Assembly (NCBI GenBank): GCA_018262795.1
Contig: JADFDM010000004.1
Span: 1-64,000 of the forward strand
From: Sphingobacteriales bacterium
GTDB lineage: Bacteria; Bacteroidota; Bacteroidia; Chitinophagales; LD1
DNA length: 64,000 nucleotides
Reading direction: 5' to 3'
Shown: piece by piece, positions 33,457 through 42,070 of the stretch
Layout: each line of letters opens with the position of its first letter
Numbering within the stretch: position 1 is the first letter of the stretch
The notes under the pieces: model-generated
Told to the model about the DNA's origin: nothing
The model's database searches: none
What the model saw: the letters and a program-made list of their open reading frames with translations, nothing else
Program-made: the position numbers and the translations under genes

Positions 33457-34428
33457 TCAATCTTGGACTAATTCAAAAATATCTTTGTCGTAACTGGCAT
33501 GAGCAATATCTAAATGATCGTTGGCGACCGGAATGATAATTTTAGTGGCTTCGTTGTCATCCCCGAAATAAAAAGTGTACTGAACAGAAAAGTCCTTTAT
33601 ATCCGAAGGTTGATAATGCTCGTCCGCTTTCATCAGTATTACTGTTTTTCCATCTTCGATTACCGAGGTATTGCTATGGGTAGAAACAAAAATCATTTCG
33701 GGGGAATAGGAAGGAATTTTAGCAGCCAGTGCTGATCGTTTTAGTTTCAGTTTTAGCTTGTCAATTTGCTTTTCGGAAGAAGAATAATCAATCACAGCAA
33801 TCAGATTTTCTTCCTTGCTTTCTTGGATGGGTTGCGAAGCAGCCGCACGAGATGTGAAACCCACAAAACGCTTGCTTCGTACATTCGGGATAGACACTTT
33901 TAAATCGGCATAAGAACAGGCAAATATTTTCTTTCCGTTGAGCAAACTAAAACGTGAGATATAATCCTCTTCCCCATCCGTTCCTTCGCGCACCGCTATC
34001 AGAGTATTGTCGTTAAATCGAATATCGGTAGCTACAAAATCAGATGTCCAATGAAGGTCTCTATTATCTAAAATGCTCTTAGCCGATATTTTGAAAAACT
34101 TCTGCTTATTCACTGAATCGGCTAAACACAACTCTACCTTATTAATTTTTAATAGCAAGGGTATTTTAGTGCTGCCATCATACACATCCGCCAACTGATA
34201 ATAGGTGTTGCTTTGCTGAATGCAGAGCTTTCCTTTGTCGTCATACACCTTCACAAAGGAGGAGGAAGTATCGGTGTAAGATTGTTCGGCATCTACTTTA
34301 ATTCCGGCATCAGTCGGTTTAGGATTAGAAGATTGATTGCATGATACCAAGTAGAAAATACCGATGGCAAAGGCAATTCGTAAAAAATATTGAGAGAATT
34401 TGGTTGGCGGCAAATTGTTACAGTTCAT
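33457..34428 (-). CDS. Hypothetical lipoprotein
   Basis: A 323-residue protein with a lipoprotein signal: basic start, hydrophobic helix [10 protein letters not shown], then the lipobox LVSC at about residue 30, followed by a Ser/Asp-rich linker. The mature part is beta-rich and without recognised domain ([40 protein letters not shown]); it may be a beta-propeller-like fold. Its ATG lies 11 bases inside the end of folD, so it is translated in an operon with folD, but no functional link is evident. It is expected to be membrane-anchored in the periplasm or on the cell surface. Confidence 0.7.
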   Translation of the reverse strand: MNCNNLPPTKFSQYFLRIAFAIGIFYLVSCNQSSNPKPTDAGIKVDAEQSYTDTSSSFVKVYDDKGKLCIQQSNTYYQLADVYDGSTKIPLLLKINKVELCLADSVNKQKFFKISAKSILDNRDLHWTSDFVATDIRFNDNTLIAVREGTDGEEDYISRFSLLNGKKIFACSYADLKVSIPNVRSKRFVGFTSRAAASQPIQESKEENLIAVIDYSSSEKQIDKLKLKLKRSALAAKIPSYSPEMIFVSTHSNTSVIEDGKTVILMKADEHYQPSDIKDFSVQYTFYFGDDNEATKIIIPVANDHLDIAHASYDKDIFELVQD

Positions 34429-35296
34429 TGTTAGTAGCTTTTAAAGTATTCAGAAGCAGAGAAACTACGGTCATAGGGCCTACTCCACCGGGAACGGGGG
34501 TAATGGCGTGGCACTTAGGCGCTACTTCATCGTACTTCACATCCCCCTTTAAACGCCAGCCACTTTTGGTTGTTGTGTCGGTCACGCGAGTTGTTCCCAC
34601 ATCAATCACTACCGCTCCTTCTTTAATCATATCGGCTGTGAGAAACTCCGGTTTTCCCAAAGCGGCAATAATAATATCCGCTTGAAGAGTCATCTCTTTC
34701 AAATTTTTGGTTTTGCTATGGCATACCGTTACGGTAGCATTGCCGGTGGCAGACTGTCCGCTCATTAAAATACTGATAGGGCGACCCACGATGTTACTTC
34801 GACCCACCACCACACAATGTTTGCCGGAGGTTTCAATCCCGTATCGTTCTAAAATCTTGGTGATGCCATAAGGCGTAGCAGAAACATAAGAAGGAAGCCC
34901 TAAAGTCATTTTGCCCACATTAACGGGATGGAAACCGTCCACATCTTTTTGCGGGTCAATGGAAAGCAACACTTTATCGGCATTGATATGCTTAGGTAAA
35001 GGAAGTTGGACAATAAAGCCGTCTATATCTTTATTCCCGTTTAGCTTACTCACTTCGTTGAGCAAAAACTCTTCTGAAATGGAAGTATCCTCAAAATGCA
35101 ATAAGGTAGATTTGAACCCAACCTGCTCACAGGCTTTTACTTTATGCCCCACATAAGTCAAGCTGCCACCGTCATTGCCCACTAATATAGCTGCGAGATG
35201 CGGAGCCTTGCCACCATCGGCTATGATGGCATCTACCTTTTGTTTGATTTCTTGCTTTAGTTCATTTGCCAGTTTCTTCCCGTCTAATAATATCAT
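34418..35296 (-). CDS. folD: Methylenetetrahydrofolate dehydrogenase/cyclohydrolase
   Basis: A bifunctional cytoplasmic enzyme of 292 residues that converts 5,10-methylene-THF to 10-formyl-THF for purine and formyl-Met synthesis. The start at 35296 ([17 protein letters not shown]) matches the family N-terminus; a longer frame upstream is unlikely. Signatures: [14 protein letters not shown] with the catalytic Lys, [42 protein letters not shown] for NADP binding, and VIDVGTTRV and [12 protein letters not shown] near the end. The usual PCTP motif reads SATP, which is common in this phylum. It overlaps the downstream lipoprotein gene. Confidence 0.96.
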   Translation of the reverse strand: MILLDGKKLANELKQEIKQKVDAIIADGGKAPHLAAILVGNDGGSLTYVGHKVKACEQVGFKSTLLHFEDTSISEEFLLNEVSKLNGNKDIDGFIVQLPLPKHINADKVLLSIDPQKDVDGFHPVNVGKMTLGLPSYVSATPYGITKILERYGIETSGKHCVVVGRSNIVGRPISILMSGQSATGNATVTVCHSKTKNLKEMTLQADIIIAALGKPEFLTADMIKEGAVVIDVGTTRVTDTTTKSGWRLKGDVKYDEVAPKCHAITPVPGGVGPMTVVSLLLNTLKATNNEL

Positions 35297-35443
35297 GCTT
35301 CTCTGATTTTTAAGAGGGTGCAAGTAAATACAGAAGCGCTAAAATATCATCTGAAATTATGAACAAGATCAGACCGAAGTAGTTAAAATTTACCCAAAAA
35401 ACTGATTTCAGTAAGATGCAGATACTTAGGCAAACTTTTTGAA

Positions 35444-35451
35444 TAACTTTG
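35444..35451 (+). promoter_or_regulatory. Candidate -7 element for the thioredoxin-like gene
   Basis: TAACTTTG matches TANNTTTG and lies 25 bases before the start codon. No TTTG at the expected -33 position. Confidence 0.4.
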
Positions 35452-35476
35452 AAACAAAATCAGCGAATATTTTAGA

Positions 35477-36028
35477 ATGATACGAGTAAGTTTTGCAACC
35501 CTTTTATTGGCTATTGTAATAAGTTCCTTTTCTCCCTTTGTAGTAAAGCAAAAGAGCCCTGCCCCGGAAGGCATTAAGTGGATGACCTGGCAAGAAGTGC
35601 AGGAAGCCGAGAAAACCGAGCCGAGAAAAATATTCGTGGATGTATATACCGAGTGGTGTGGCTGGTGTAAAAAAATGGATCAAACCACTTTTACCAATCC
35701 CGAGATTATTCGCTATATGAATAACAATTTTTACGCGGTAAAATTTGATGCAGAAACGGAGGAAGTAATTCACTTTAACGGGAAAGATTACAAATACGTG
35801 CCTTCAGGGAACAGAGGGTACAATGAACTGGCAGCAGAAATACTAAACGGACGGATGAGTTATCCCACCTCGGTTTATATTGATGAAGACCTCAACGTTT
35901 TGTTTCCCGTTCCCGGTTATTTAGAGCCTAAGGTACTCGAGGAGATATTGAATTTTGTAGGAGGCAACAATTACAAGTCAATGAAGTTTGACGAGTTCCG
36001 CACTAAATTCAAAGGAACTATTCAATAA
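35477..36028 (+). CDS. Secreted thioredoxin-like protein
   Basis: A 183-residue protein with an N-terminal membrane/signal helix (MIRVSFATLLLAIVISSFS) and a thioredoxin-like domain. The active site is DVYTEWCGWCKKMDQTTF, with a CGWC pair near residue 60; the downstream cis-Pro region is RMSYPTSVYID. This is the DUF255/thioredoxin-7 style seen in periplasmic proteins of Bacteroidota, which reduce disulphides or maintain cytochrome and outer-membrane protein folding. It converges with the transglycosylase gene, with three bases between the two stop codons. Confidence 0.85.
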   Translation: MIRVSFATLLLAIVISSFSPFVVKQKSPAPEGIKWMTWQEVQEAEKTEPRKIFVDVYTEWCGWCKKMDQTTFTNPEIIRYMNNNFYAVKFDAETEEVIHFNGKDYKYVPSGNRGYNELAAEILNGRMSYPTSVYIDEDLNVLFPVPGYLEPKVLEEILNFVGGNNYKSMKFDEFRTKFKGTIQ

Positions 36029-36031
36029 TTA

Positions 36032-37633
36032 TCAGAGGAAGATTTTTAGTATATCTCCCACTTTGATGGGGCGAGCATTTATTTCTCGGTTATCTGCCTT
36101 TAACTTTTCCACGGTAATACCATCATACTTCTGAGCGATATTCCAAAGGGTATCTCCCGCCTGCACTACGTGGTAAATGCAGCCACATCTATCATCTACT
36201 TTCTCTTCCGAAGCTCCTTTTTGTATTTCTCCGGTCACAGAATCATCAGCAGCTATGGAATCGGTAGCTACATCTTGCTTTACAGATGGATCCTCTATGG
36301 ATGGACCATTCCATATTGTATCGGGTCTCACTTTTTCAAAAGATCGAGGAGCAAATACCGCTGCATATCCCGGAGCAGTAGTTGATTCCGGTTTGGTGGT
36401 AGTCACTTTCAGGTTCTGCCCAATACGGATCACGGTACTGTGTAAATGGTTCCAAGACTTTAAAGAGGCTACACTGACATGGTACTTCGCGGCAATACCT
36501 CCAAGAGTTTCGTTTGGCCTTACTTTGTGATGAATCACTGCCGGCACCGAAACCAAAGGAGCCGCATTGATAACTTCTGAGGAAGAATCGGTCATTACCT
36601 CTCCCTTCTTGGCTTCAAACAAGGCAAAATAGTTGATGGGCAGATTCAGCGGAAATCCATTCTTCGTATAGGGAACAATTCCCTTTTTGATGGATGGATT
36701 TAAAAACTGTAATTCATCTTCGGATATTCCCAACACCGATGAAATATGAGAGAGGCTCACTTTTGAAGTAATCAGTACCGTATCAATGGAGTACAAATCC
36801 ATACGGGGTTCAGCGGAGTAGAGATTAAAGTCTTTGTGATAGTTCATCACATATACAGCGGCAATATAAAGGGGAACATAACTTCTGGTTTCTGCCGGTA
36901 AAAAGCGCATGATCTTCCAAAAATCCTTCACTCCTCCCGCTCTCGCAATAGCTTTGTTTACGTTCCCAGGACCTGAATTATAAGCGGCCAGCACCAAATG
37001 CCAGTCACCATACATATTATAGAGCTTCTTTAAATAATTTACGGCTGCCTGAGTGGACTTTACGGGATCGCGTCTTTCATCCACGTATGAGTTTACATCC
37101 AAGCCCATTAAAGTGCCGGTACCATACATCAATTGCCAAAGACCGGTAGCTCCGGCACTGGAAACTGCAATAGGATTAAAAGCTGATTCTACAACAGGGA
37201 GATATTTCAGTTCAATGGGCAGTCCCTTTTGGTCGAGGATCTGCTCAAAGACCGGAAAGTAAACCTGACTATTGGCCAAGCAACGAGCCATTAAAGCCCT
37301 GCGCTTATAGGCAAACAGATCAATAAATTGCTTCACCTGATTATTAAAAATCATTGGCACCTCATTGGGCATCAACTTTAGTTTTTCTTGAATCTCAGCG
37401 TCAGAGTAACGCGGGATTAACTCCGAGGGCATGTAAATACTTTGCAATAGTTCATCATCATTGACGAAAAATTTATCGCGGGTAAAAAGGCTTCCCGACA
37501 TACTGTCTAACTGTCCAATTAGAGGATCTACCTCCATTGCCGTAGAATCGTTGTAGTAATACGAATACGAGGGGGTAGAACAGATAAGAGTAATAACTGA
37601 CAATACAATAGTCTTTAGGAAGTTAGTTCTCAT
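36032..37633 (-). CDS. LysM-containing lytic transglycosylase (MltD-like)
   Basis: A periplasmic murein hydrolase of 533 residues; the start at 37633 (MRTNFLKTIVLSVITLICST) gives a clean signal peptide. The SLT domain (about 130-290) shows ELKYLPVVESAFNPIAVSSA with catalytic Glu149, GATGLWQLMYGTG and LVLAAYNSGPGNVNKA. Two LysM peptidoglycan-binding modules follow, around 365-410 (HHKVRPNETLGGIAAKYHV) and 485-530 (YHVVQAGDTLWNIAQKY). This is the domain order of MltD. It cleaves glycan strands with formation of anhydro-muramic ends during wall remodelling. Confidence 0.93.
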   Translation of the reverse strand: MRTNFLKTIVLSVITLICSTPSYSYYYNDSTAMEVDPLIGQLDSMSGSLFTRDKFFVNDDELLQSIYMPSELIPRYSDAEIQEKLKLMPNEVPMIFNNQVKQFIDLFAYKRRALMARCLANSQVYFPVFEQILDQKGLPIELKYLPVVESAFNPIAVSSAGATGLWQLMYGTGTLMGLDVNSYVDERRDPVKSTQAAVNYLKKLYNMYGDWHLVLAAYNSGPGNVNKAIARAGGVKDFWKIMRFLPAETRSYVPLYIAAVYVMNYHKDFNLYSAEPRMDLYSIDTVLITSKVSLSHISSVLGISEDELQFLNPSIKKGIVPYTKNGFPLNLPINYFALFEAKKGEVMTDSSSEVINAAPLVSVPAVIHHKVRPNETLGGIAAKYHVSVASLKSWNHLHSTVIRIGQNLKVTTTKPESTTAPGYAAVFAPRSFEKVRPDTIWNGPSIEDPSVKQDVATDSIAADDSVTGEIQKGASEEKVDDRCGCIYHVVQAGDTLWNIAQKYDGITVEKLKADNREINARPIKVGDILKIFL

Positions 37634-37828
37634 ATGCGCAAAAAATTTGTCCGCTAAGATAACGTATTTGATGTAACGGAAATTACACTCGCGGAGTTGT
37701 TTATATTTTGCAGTAGAACTCTTTGCTTGTGAAGGGTTTGAACCATTACTTTTCTTTTCAACGTTGAAAAGAAAGAAATGTGGCATCTACTAAACACTGA
37801 AATTTGGGGAATAAGAAGCTGCTTACTT

Positions 37829-38368
37829 TTATTTCAAAGCGGCATCTATCTGCTTCATCATTTCGGCATCGGTAACCAGAGTGCGGGGGCTAAAAGAGTT
37901 AATGAGTAGCCCATTTCGCCCAATCAAGAATTTCTGAAAATTCCAGGTAACAGGAGCATCCATCACTCCATTTTCAGATTTCTTGGTCAAGTATTTATAG
38001 AGTGGATCTATGTCTTTTCCTTTCACGGAAATTTTTGAAAACATCGGAAAGGTGACCGCATATTCTTTGGTGCAGAATGATTTAATCTCACTGTCGGTGC
38101 CCGGCTCTTGACCCAAAAAGTTATTGGCCGGGAAACCTAAAATCACCAACCCTTTGTCTTTGTATTTTGAATACAAGGCTTCTATGTCCTTATACTGTGG
38201 CGTGTTGCCACAAAGGCTGGCCACATTTATTATCAACAGCACTTTGCCTTTATAATCGGCCAGTGATACTTCCTGCCCGTCTATGTTTTTCATGGTAAAA
38301 TCATACACACTTTTTTGCGGCAAAACAGAAGGAAGCAGCGCCATTAAGAAAAGACTGATGGTTTTCAT
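37829..38368 (-). CDS. Glutathione peroxidase family protein
   Basis: A 179-residue thiol peroxidase with a short hydrophobic N-terminus (MKTISLFLMALLPSVLP) suggesting export. Motifs: YDFTMKNIDGQEVSLADYKG, the peroxidatic Cys in NVASLCGNTPQY, the Gln in GFPANNFLGQEPG, and Trp-Asn in VTWNFQKFLIGRNG. All members of the catalytic Cys/Gln/Trp/Asn tetrad are present, with Cys rather than selenocysteine. Bacterial homologues usually use thioredoxin as reductant, and a thioredoxin-like protein is encoded nearby, though a direct link is only inference. Confidence 0.93.
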   Translation of the reverse strand: MKTISLFLMALLPSVLPQKSVYDFTMKNIDGQEVSLADYKGKVLLIINVASLCGNTPQYKDIEALYSKYKDKGLVILGFPANNFLGQEPGTDSEIKSFCTKEYAVTFPMFSKISVKGKDIDPLYKYLTKKSENGVMDAPVTWNFQKFLIGRNGLLINSFSPRTLVTDAEMMKQIDAALK

Positions 38369-38434
38369 TGTAGAGATTTTTTAGAGTGAGAGAACAAGCA
38401 AATGAGTTGACTTTAGTGCCCAAAGGCTATCCCC

Positions 38435-39607
38435 TTATTTAAAGGGATTGCGAAGGGTGTAGGCAGGTGGCTTCAAACGTTTAGCATAGGGTTTCATAAT
38501 AAGCAGATTAAATAAAGGGTTTCGGTGTTTAAGATACCCATACATGGGAGAAGGGCTGGCACCAATCGTACTTTTTATCTCCGGAGCCGTTCGCCCCAAA
38601 TGCAGTTTTTCTGCGCGGTGCAGAATGCCGTATTCAATCATATCGTACATCATGTGCTGATATAAATGGATAGGCCGACAAAAGTCATGATCCATTCCTG
38701 TGTAATGCACCTCGATTTTTTTACCCGAATGAAAGTGCGAAATAAATCCAATCATTAAGTTGCCTTTGTAATATGCTACTATCTTGTAGTTATCGGGCAA
38801 TTGCTCCTTCTGTTTCCGGAAATAATCCTTGGTCAGTTCGCCTAATTTAAAGTCAACATTCGACATCACCTTCATGTAAAGTTCGTAGAGCCGGTCTTCA
38901 TTTTGCGCTATCTCTGCAAGATTTAATTCACGCCCCAATACCTCGTTCTGCCGACAAAGGGCATACACTTTACGCGCTCTTATTCTGTATTTAGAAGTTA
39001 AAGAATTGAGATAATCATCAAAGGTGTTCCAATCCTGCCGGAGGGAGATGCTCATGTCGCTCTCTACAAAAATGGTATTATAACCACAGAGGTGGAAGTC
39101 GAGATCAAAATCAGTAGCGGGGGCATATAAGTCTGAAATCAATACCGCTTTAACTGAAGGCTCTTCGGCCAGAATATGGCGGATTGCAGTGCGAAGTAGT
39201 TTGGCTCGTGTGCGTTTGTCAATATCACTCGAAAAATAGTAGCCGTTTTCTCCCGTCATAAAAATATTGCCGCTTACCAGCATTTTCAGATGTAACCTCG
39301 ACAATAATTGCTCGCTGAGTTTTCGCCCTACATTCAGCAAAAAGGAATCGCCCGAAGGGTAATAATTTATGAGTTGAGTACTTCTGAAATCAACAATTTG
39401 AAAATAAATAGTTCCTGCGGTGGCTCCGTTTCTGCGAATCTGTACATAACGAAACTGCATGTTATCTCGCTGAGTTTCTTCTAACAGTTTCAAGTAATCG
39501 AACTTCATCAGCAGATTACTATCGGGGATGTGATGATCCCACTTGTAAGAATTAACCTCTTCTAAATTGTGATGTAACTCAAATGAAAAATCTTTGAGAC
39601 TTTCCAT
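38435..39607 (-). CDS. Hypothetical protein, acyltransferase (FemAB/BioF2/GNAT-like) fold
   Basis: A cytoplasmic protein of about 390 residues from the ATG at 39607; a TTG at 39649 could add 14 residues. No exact family is recognised. The layout, two mixed alpha/beta halves with KIVAYYKGNLMIGFISHFHS, IEVHYTGMDHDF, PIHLYQHMMYDMIEYGI and AEKLHLGRTAPEIKSTIGA, resembles the peptidoglycan-recognition/BioF2 group of N-acyltransferases. The substrate is unknown. It stands alone upstream of the glutathione peroxidase gene on the same strand, with 66 bases between. Confidence 0.55.
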   Translation of the reverse strand: MESLKDFSFELHHNLEEVNSYKWDHHIPDSNLLMKFDYLKLLEETQRDNMQFRYVQIRRNGATAGTIYFQIVDFRSTQLINYYPSGDSFLLNVGRKLSEQLLSRLHLKMLVSGNIFMTGENGYYFSSDIDKRTRAKLLRTAIRHILAEEPSVKAVLISDLYAPATDFDLDFHLCGYNTIFVESDMSISLRQDWNTFDDYLNSLTSKYRIRARKVYALCRQNEVLGRELNLAEIAQNEDRLYELYMKVMSNVDFKLGELTKDYFRKQKEQLPDNYKIVAYYKGNLMIGFISHFHSGKKIEVHYTGMDHDFCRPIHLYQHMMYDMIEYGILHRAEKLHLGRTAPEIKSTIGASPSPMYGYLKHRNPLFNLLIMKPYAKRLKPPAYTLRNPFK

Positions 39608-39967
39608 TTCATCGGTGAGAGGGCAAGTGTAAGTAATGTGGTTATCCAAAGTTCTGAATTGTATCTTTTGACGTTCTCGGTTCTATAAAATTGTTCGTTT
39701 ACTCTTATGCCAAGCCGACTAAATCGCTATGCTCGAAAAACCTTTGACGCAACCATCCAAATTTCCTGACAACACAAAAATCCTTTCTTCTTTTACCGCT
39801 AAATATCAAAAATATTCACTGATTTCACCCCGCTCAAAGGCGGAATCGCTGTTGAGTAATACGCTGATTTTACTGCAAATATAACAGGTGCTTCGCTGGA
39901 AGGTTCACCCAAACAGATATTCAAGAAATTCTTCCCACCTATCAGACCGAGAAGAAACGGTTATCGG
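39608..39967. other. Intergenic, nothing recognised
   Basis: This gap lies between the acyltransferase-like gene and the end of the T9SS monooxygenase gene. It is AT-rich, without an open frame, RNA gene or clear terminator that could be supported. Confidence 0.5.
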
Positions 39968-41572
39968 CTATTTTAAAACTACCAAGCGCTTGCTCTTTAT
40001 CCCTTTATTACTGAGCAAACTCATCAAGTAATCGCCATTGGCCAACTCAGAAGTATTGACTGAAACAGTGTTAATGCCTTCATTGCCCGGAACACTTAAG
40101 GTTTTCACTAATCGTCCGTTCAAATCATAAATGCTCAAGGTAGCATTGGATGTTTCGGGCAGATAATAGGAGACAGAAGTTTCCGCCTTAGCAGGGTTGG
40201 GTACCGCATCGTATAGTTGCAACGTGCTGATCAGAGAATTTGCCCCTTTCGGCTCTGCAATACCGGTGGGTTGCGAGTTCAGTATGGTGCTGTCTAAAAC
40301 CATGTTTTCGTCACCGGGCTGATAGATGAGGTAGCTGAAATACACCAACATCATTTCATCGGTAGTGGCTTCTCCTACATGAATATTCTGCGGAGGGCTG
40401 TTGGGGTTGTGCGGATTATTAGCGGTATTGTCATAAGTAGCATATCCAAAAAGAGTGCTGCCTATGGGAATAAATATCAGTTTCTGAAAAGTATAAAAGC
40501 CCTGCCAGTGAAAATCCCAGTTATTAATTTTGATAAGCGGAATAGTATCGCCTGCGGGAGTTTTAGCAAACACGAGCCAGTCTTTGCAAATAAGGTGTGC
40601 ATGAGGGGCTACATTCAACAGCGAAATTCCTTGTATGGGGAAATTAGTGGGGATGGTATATAACTCCCCAAAAGTTTTTGTAGAGTTAGCCGGAATACTC
40701 AGCGGCTCGGTAATGCTGAACTCATGGTTTAAAGGCGGAGCAATGAACACTGACCGCAAGGAACCGGTAGATAAACGGATATTAATTTTAGTGCTGTCTG
40801 TTTTACCGGCACTTCCATACGGGTAGTGAATTTGCACGACTAAGTCGCTTCCCTTGTGCAGCGGCACTCCCAATCCCGCAGGGTACACATTGGGGGTAGT
40901 GCCGGGCACCCAACCTCCAATCAGATTTGCTTTGCTTACTCCGGGGCCACCAAAACTGGTATAACCGGGAACTGTAGGACTTTGATCATCTAATTGTCGC
41001 GCATCATGGGTAGAAGAAGTGTCCTCATAGATAAGCACGTGGTGAACGATAGACGGATTTCCGGGAATTACATCAATAGCCGTCATAAATTCATTTTGCG
41101 ATAAACCGGTAGGCACTACAAAACACTGATACAAGTCGCCATTGTATTGTGGAACGGTGAAAGGCGGACATTTCAGGGAGGCATCCATGTTATCGAGGGA
41201 GGCCCCATTTAAATAAACCGGAATAGAAGGAGCCGTGGTGGTATCGCCTGAAGGTGCACCGGCTGTCACCCACGCATTAATTTTAGTGACCTGATTGCTT
41301 GTCAAATAGCGCTCGCCCTTAAAATGAACATAGTCGGCATCGGGCGGCCAGGGGGGCATTTCGCCTGTTGAGATAGCGTTAATAATGTTGAGGCGCTGCG
41401 TGTAAGCCTCACTGAAATGAATTAAAGAAAACGGAGCCAGCCCCCCTTGATGGTGGCACACGGTACAGTTCTCATATAGGATAGGGGCAATGTCGGTGCT
41501 CCATTGAGGCACTTGTGCCGATAAAAATGTAAAAGAAAATAGGATAGCCATTGAAAAGGAAAATTTCTGCAT
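39968..41572 (-). CDS. T9SS protein: c-type heme domain plus PHM-like dicopper monooxygenase
   Basis: A predicted secreted protein of 534 residues. Signal peptide: MQKFSFSMAILFSFTFLSAQ. Next comes a short cytochrome-c-like segment with CTVCH (C36, C39, H40) and a likely distal Met in GEMPPWPPD. Then a peptidylglycine/dopamine monooxygenase-like two-domain core with all six expected copper ligands visible: IVHHVLIYE (H177, H178), VQIHYPYG (H249), VAPHAHLICKD (H324, H326) and DEMMLVYFSYL (M407 or M408). A T9SS tail follows (AVPNPAKAETSVSYYLP ... LANGDYLMSLLSN). Copper monooxygenases hydroxylate using ascorbate or other reductants; the attached heme could pass electrons to the coppers. Substrate unknown. 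Confidence 0.85.
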   Translation of the reverse strand: MQKFSFSMAILFSFTFLSAQVPQWSTDIAPILYENCTVCHHQGGLAPFSLIHFSEAYTQRLNIINAISTGEMPPWPPDADYVHFKGERYLTSNQVTKINAWVTAGAPSGDTTTAPSIPVYLNGASLDNMDASLKCPPFTVPQYNGDLYQCFVVPTGLSQNEFMTAIDVIPGNPSIVHHVLIYEDTSSTHDARQLDDQSPTVPGYTSFGGPGVSKANLIGGWVPGTTPNVYPAGLGVPLHKGSDLVVQIHYPYGSAGKTDSTKINIRLSTGSLRSVFIAPPLNHEFSITEPLSIPANSTKTFGELYTIPTNFPIQGISLLNVAPHAHLICKDWLVFAKTPAGDTIPLIKINNWDFHWQGFYTFQKLIFIPIGSTLFGYATYDNTANNPHNPNSPPQNIHVGEATTDEMMLVYFSYLIYQPGDENMVLDSTILNSQPTGIAEPKGANSLISTLQLYDAVPNPAKAETSVSYYLPETSNATLSIYDLNGRLVKTLSVPGNEGINTVSVNTSELANGDYLMSLLSNKGIKSKRLVVLK

Positions 41573-41659
41573 AAAGAGATTTTGTTTTAAAACACAACGA
41601 AAGTAGTTAAAGATTTACGAAGAATAAGTGGCTAAAAAGAAGATTTGAATAACTATATC

Positions 41660-41797
41660 GGCTTTAGCCATGACTTTAAAGATATGCAGGGCTAATGCCC
41701 ATGAGGGAAATGCTCTGATGCCCGCGGCCTAAAGGCTGGAGTTAATGCGGGAGAGTCCTTTAGTCCCTTGGCGCAGGCCTGGCTTCAGACTAAGGAC
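41660..41797. repeat. Cluster of short inverted repeats, REP-like
   Basis: The gap between the divergently transcribed monooxygenase and TonB receptor genes (41573-42070) holds several small palindromes: GGCTTTAGCC near 41660, GGGCTAATGCCC at 41689-41700, CCCGC...GCGGG at 41721-41751, and GTCCTTTAGTC / GACTAAGGAC at 41755-41797. Repeats of the form GGGCTnnnGCCC are common between genes in Bacteroidota. The rest of the gap is AT-rich with no further gene. Confidence 0.5.
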
Positions 41798-42070
41798 AGC
41801 AGAGGGGGTGAAGGGACGCTACGACAGAAACCTAACAACTTACCATCACTTATGGGCGTTCGTTCCTCAATAACGATTAACGATTAACCTATAACGAGTA
41901 CACCTATTACTCTTCACCAATACCGACCAGCGATACCTAAGTCGGAAATCGTCCATCGAATAATCACACATCGCTTCTAACCATCTTATACTTTCATTTA
42001 ACGTAAAAATCATCGTCACTTTTGCGAACTGTGAGTTGAAAGCATAAATTGCGCCCCTTATTTTTTATCC

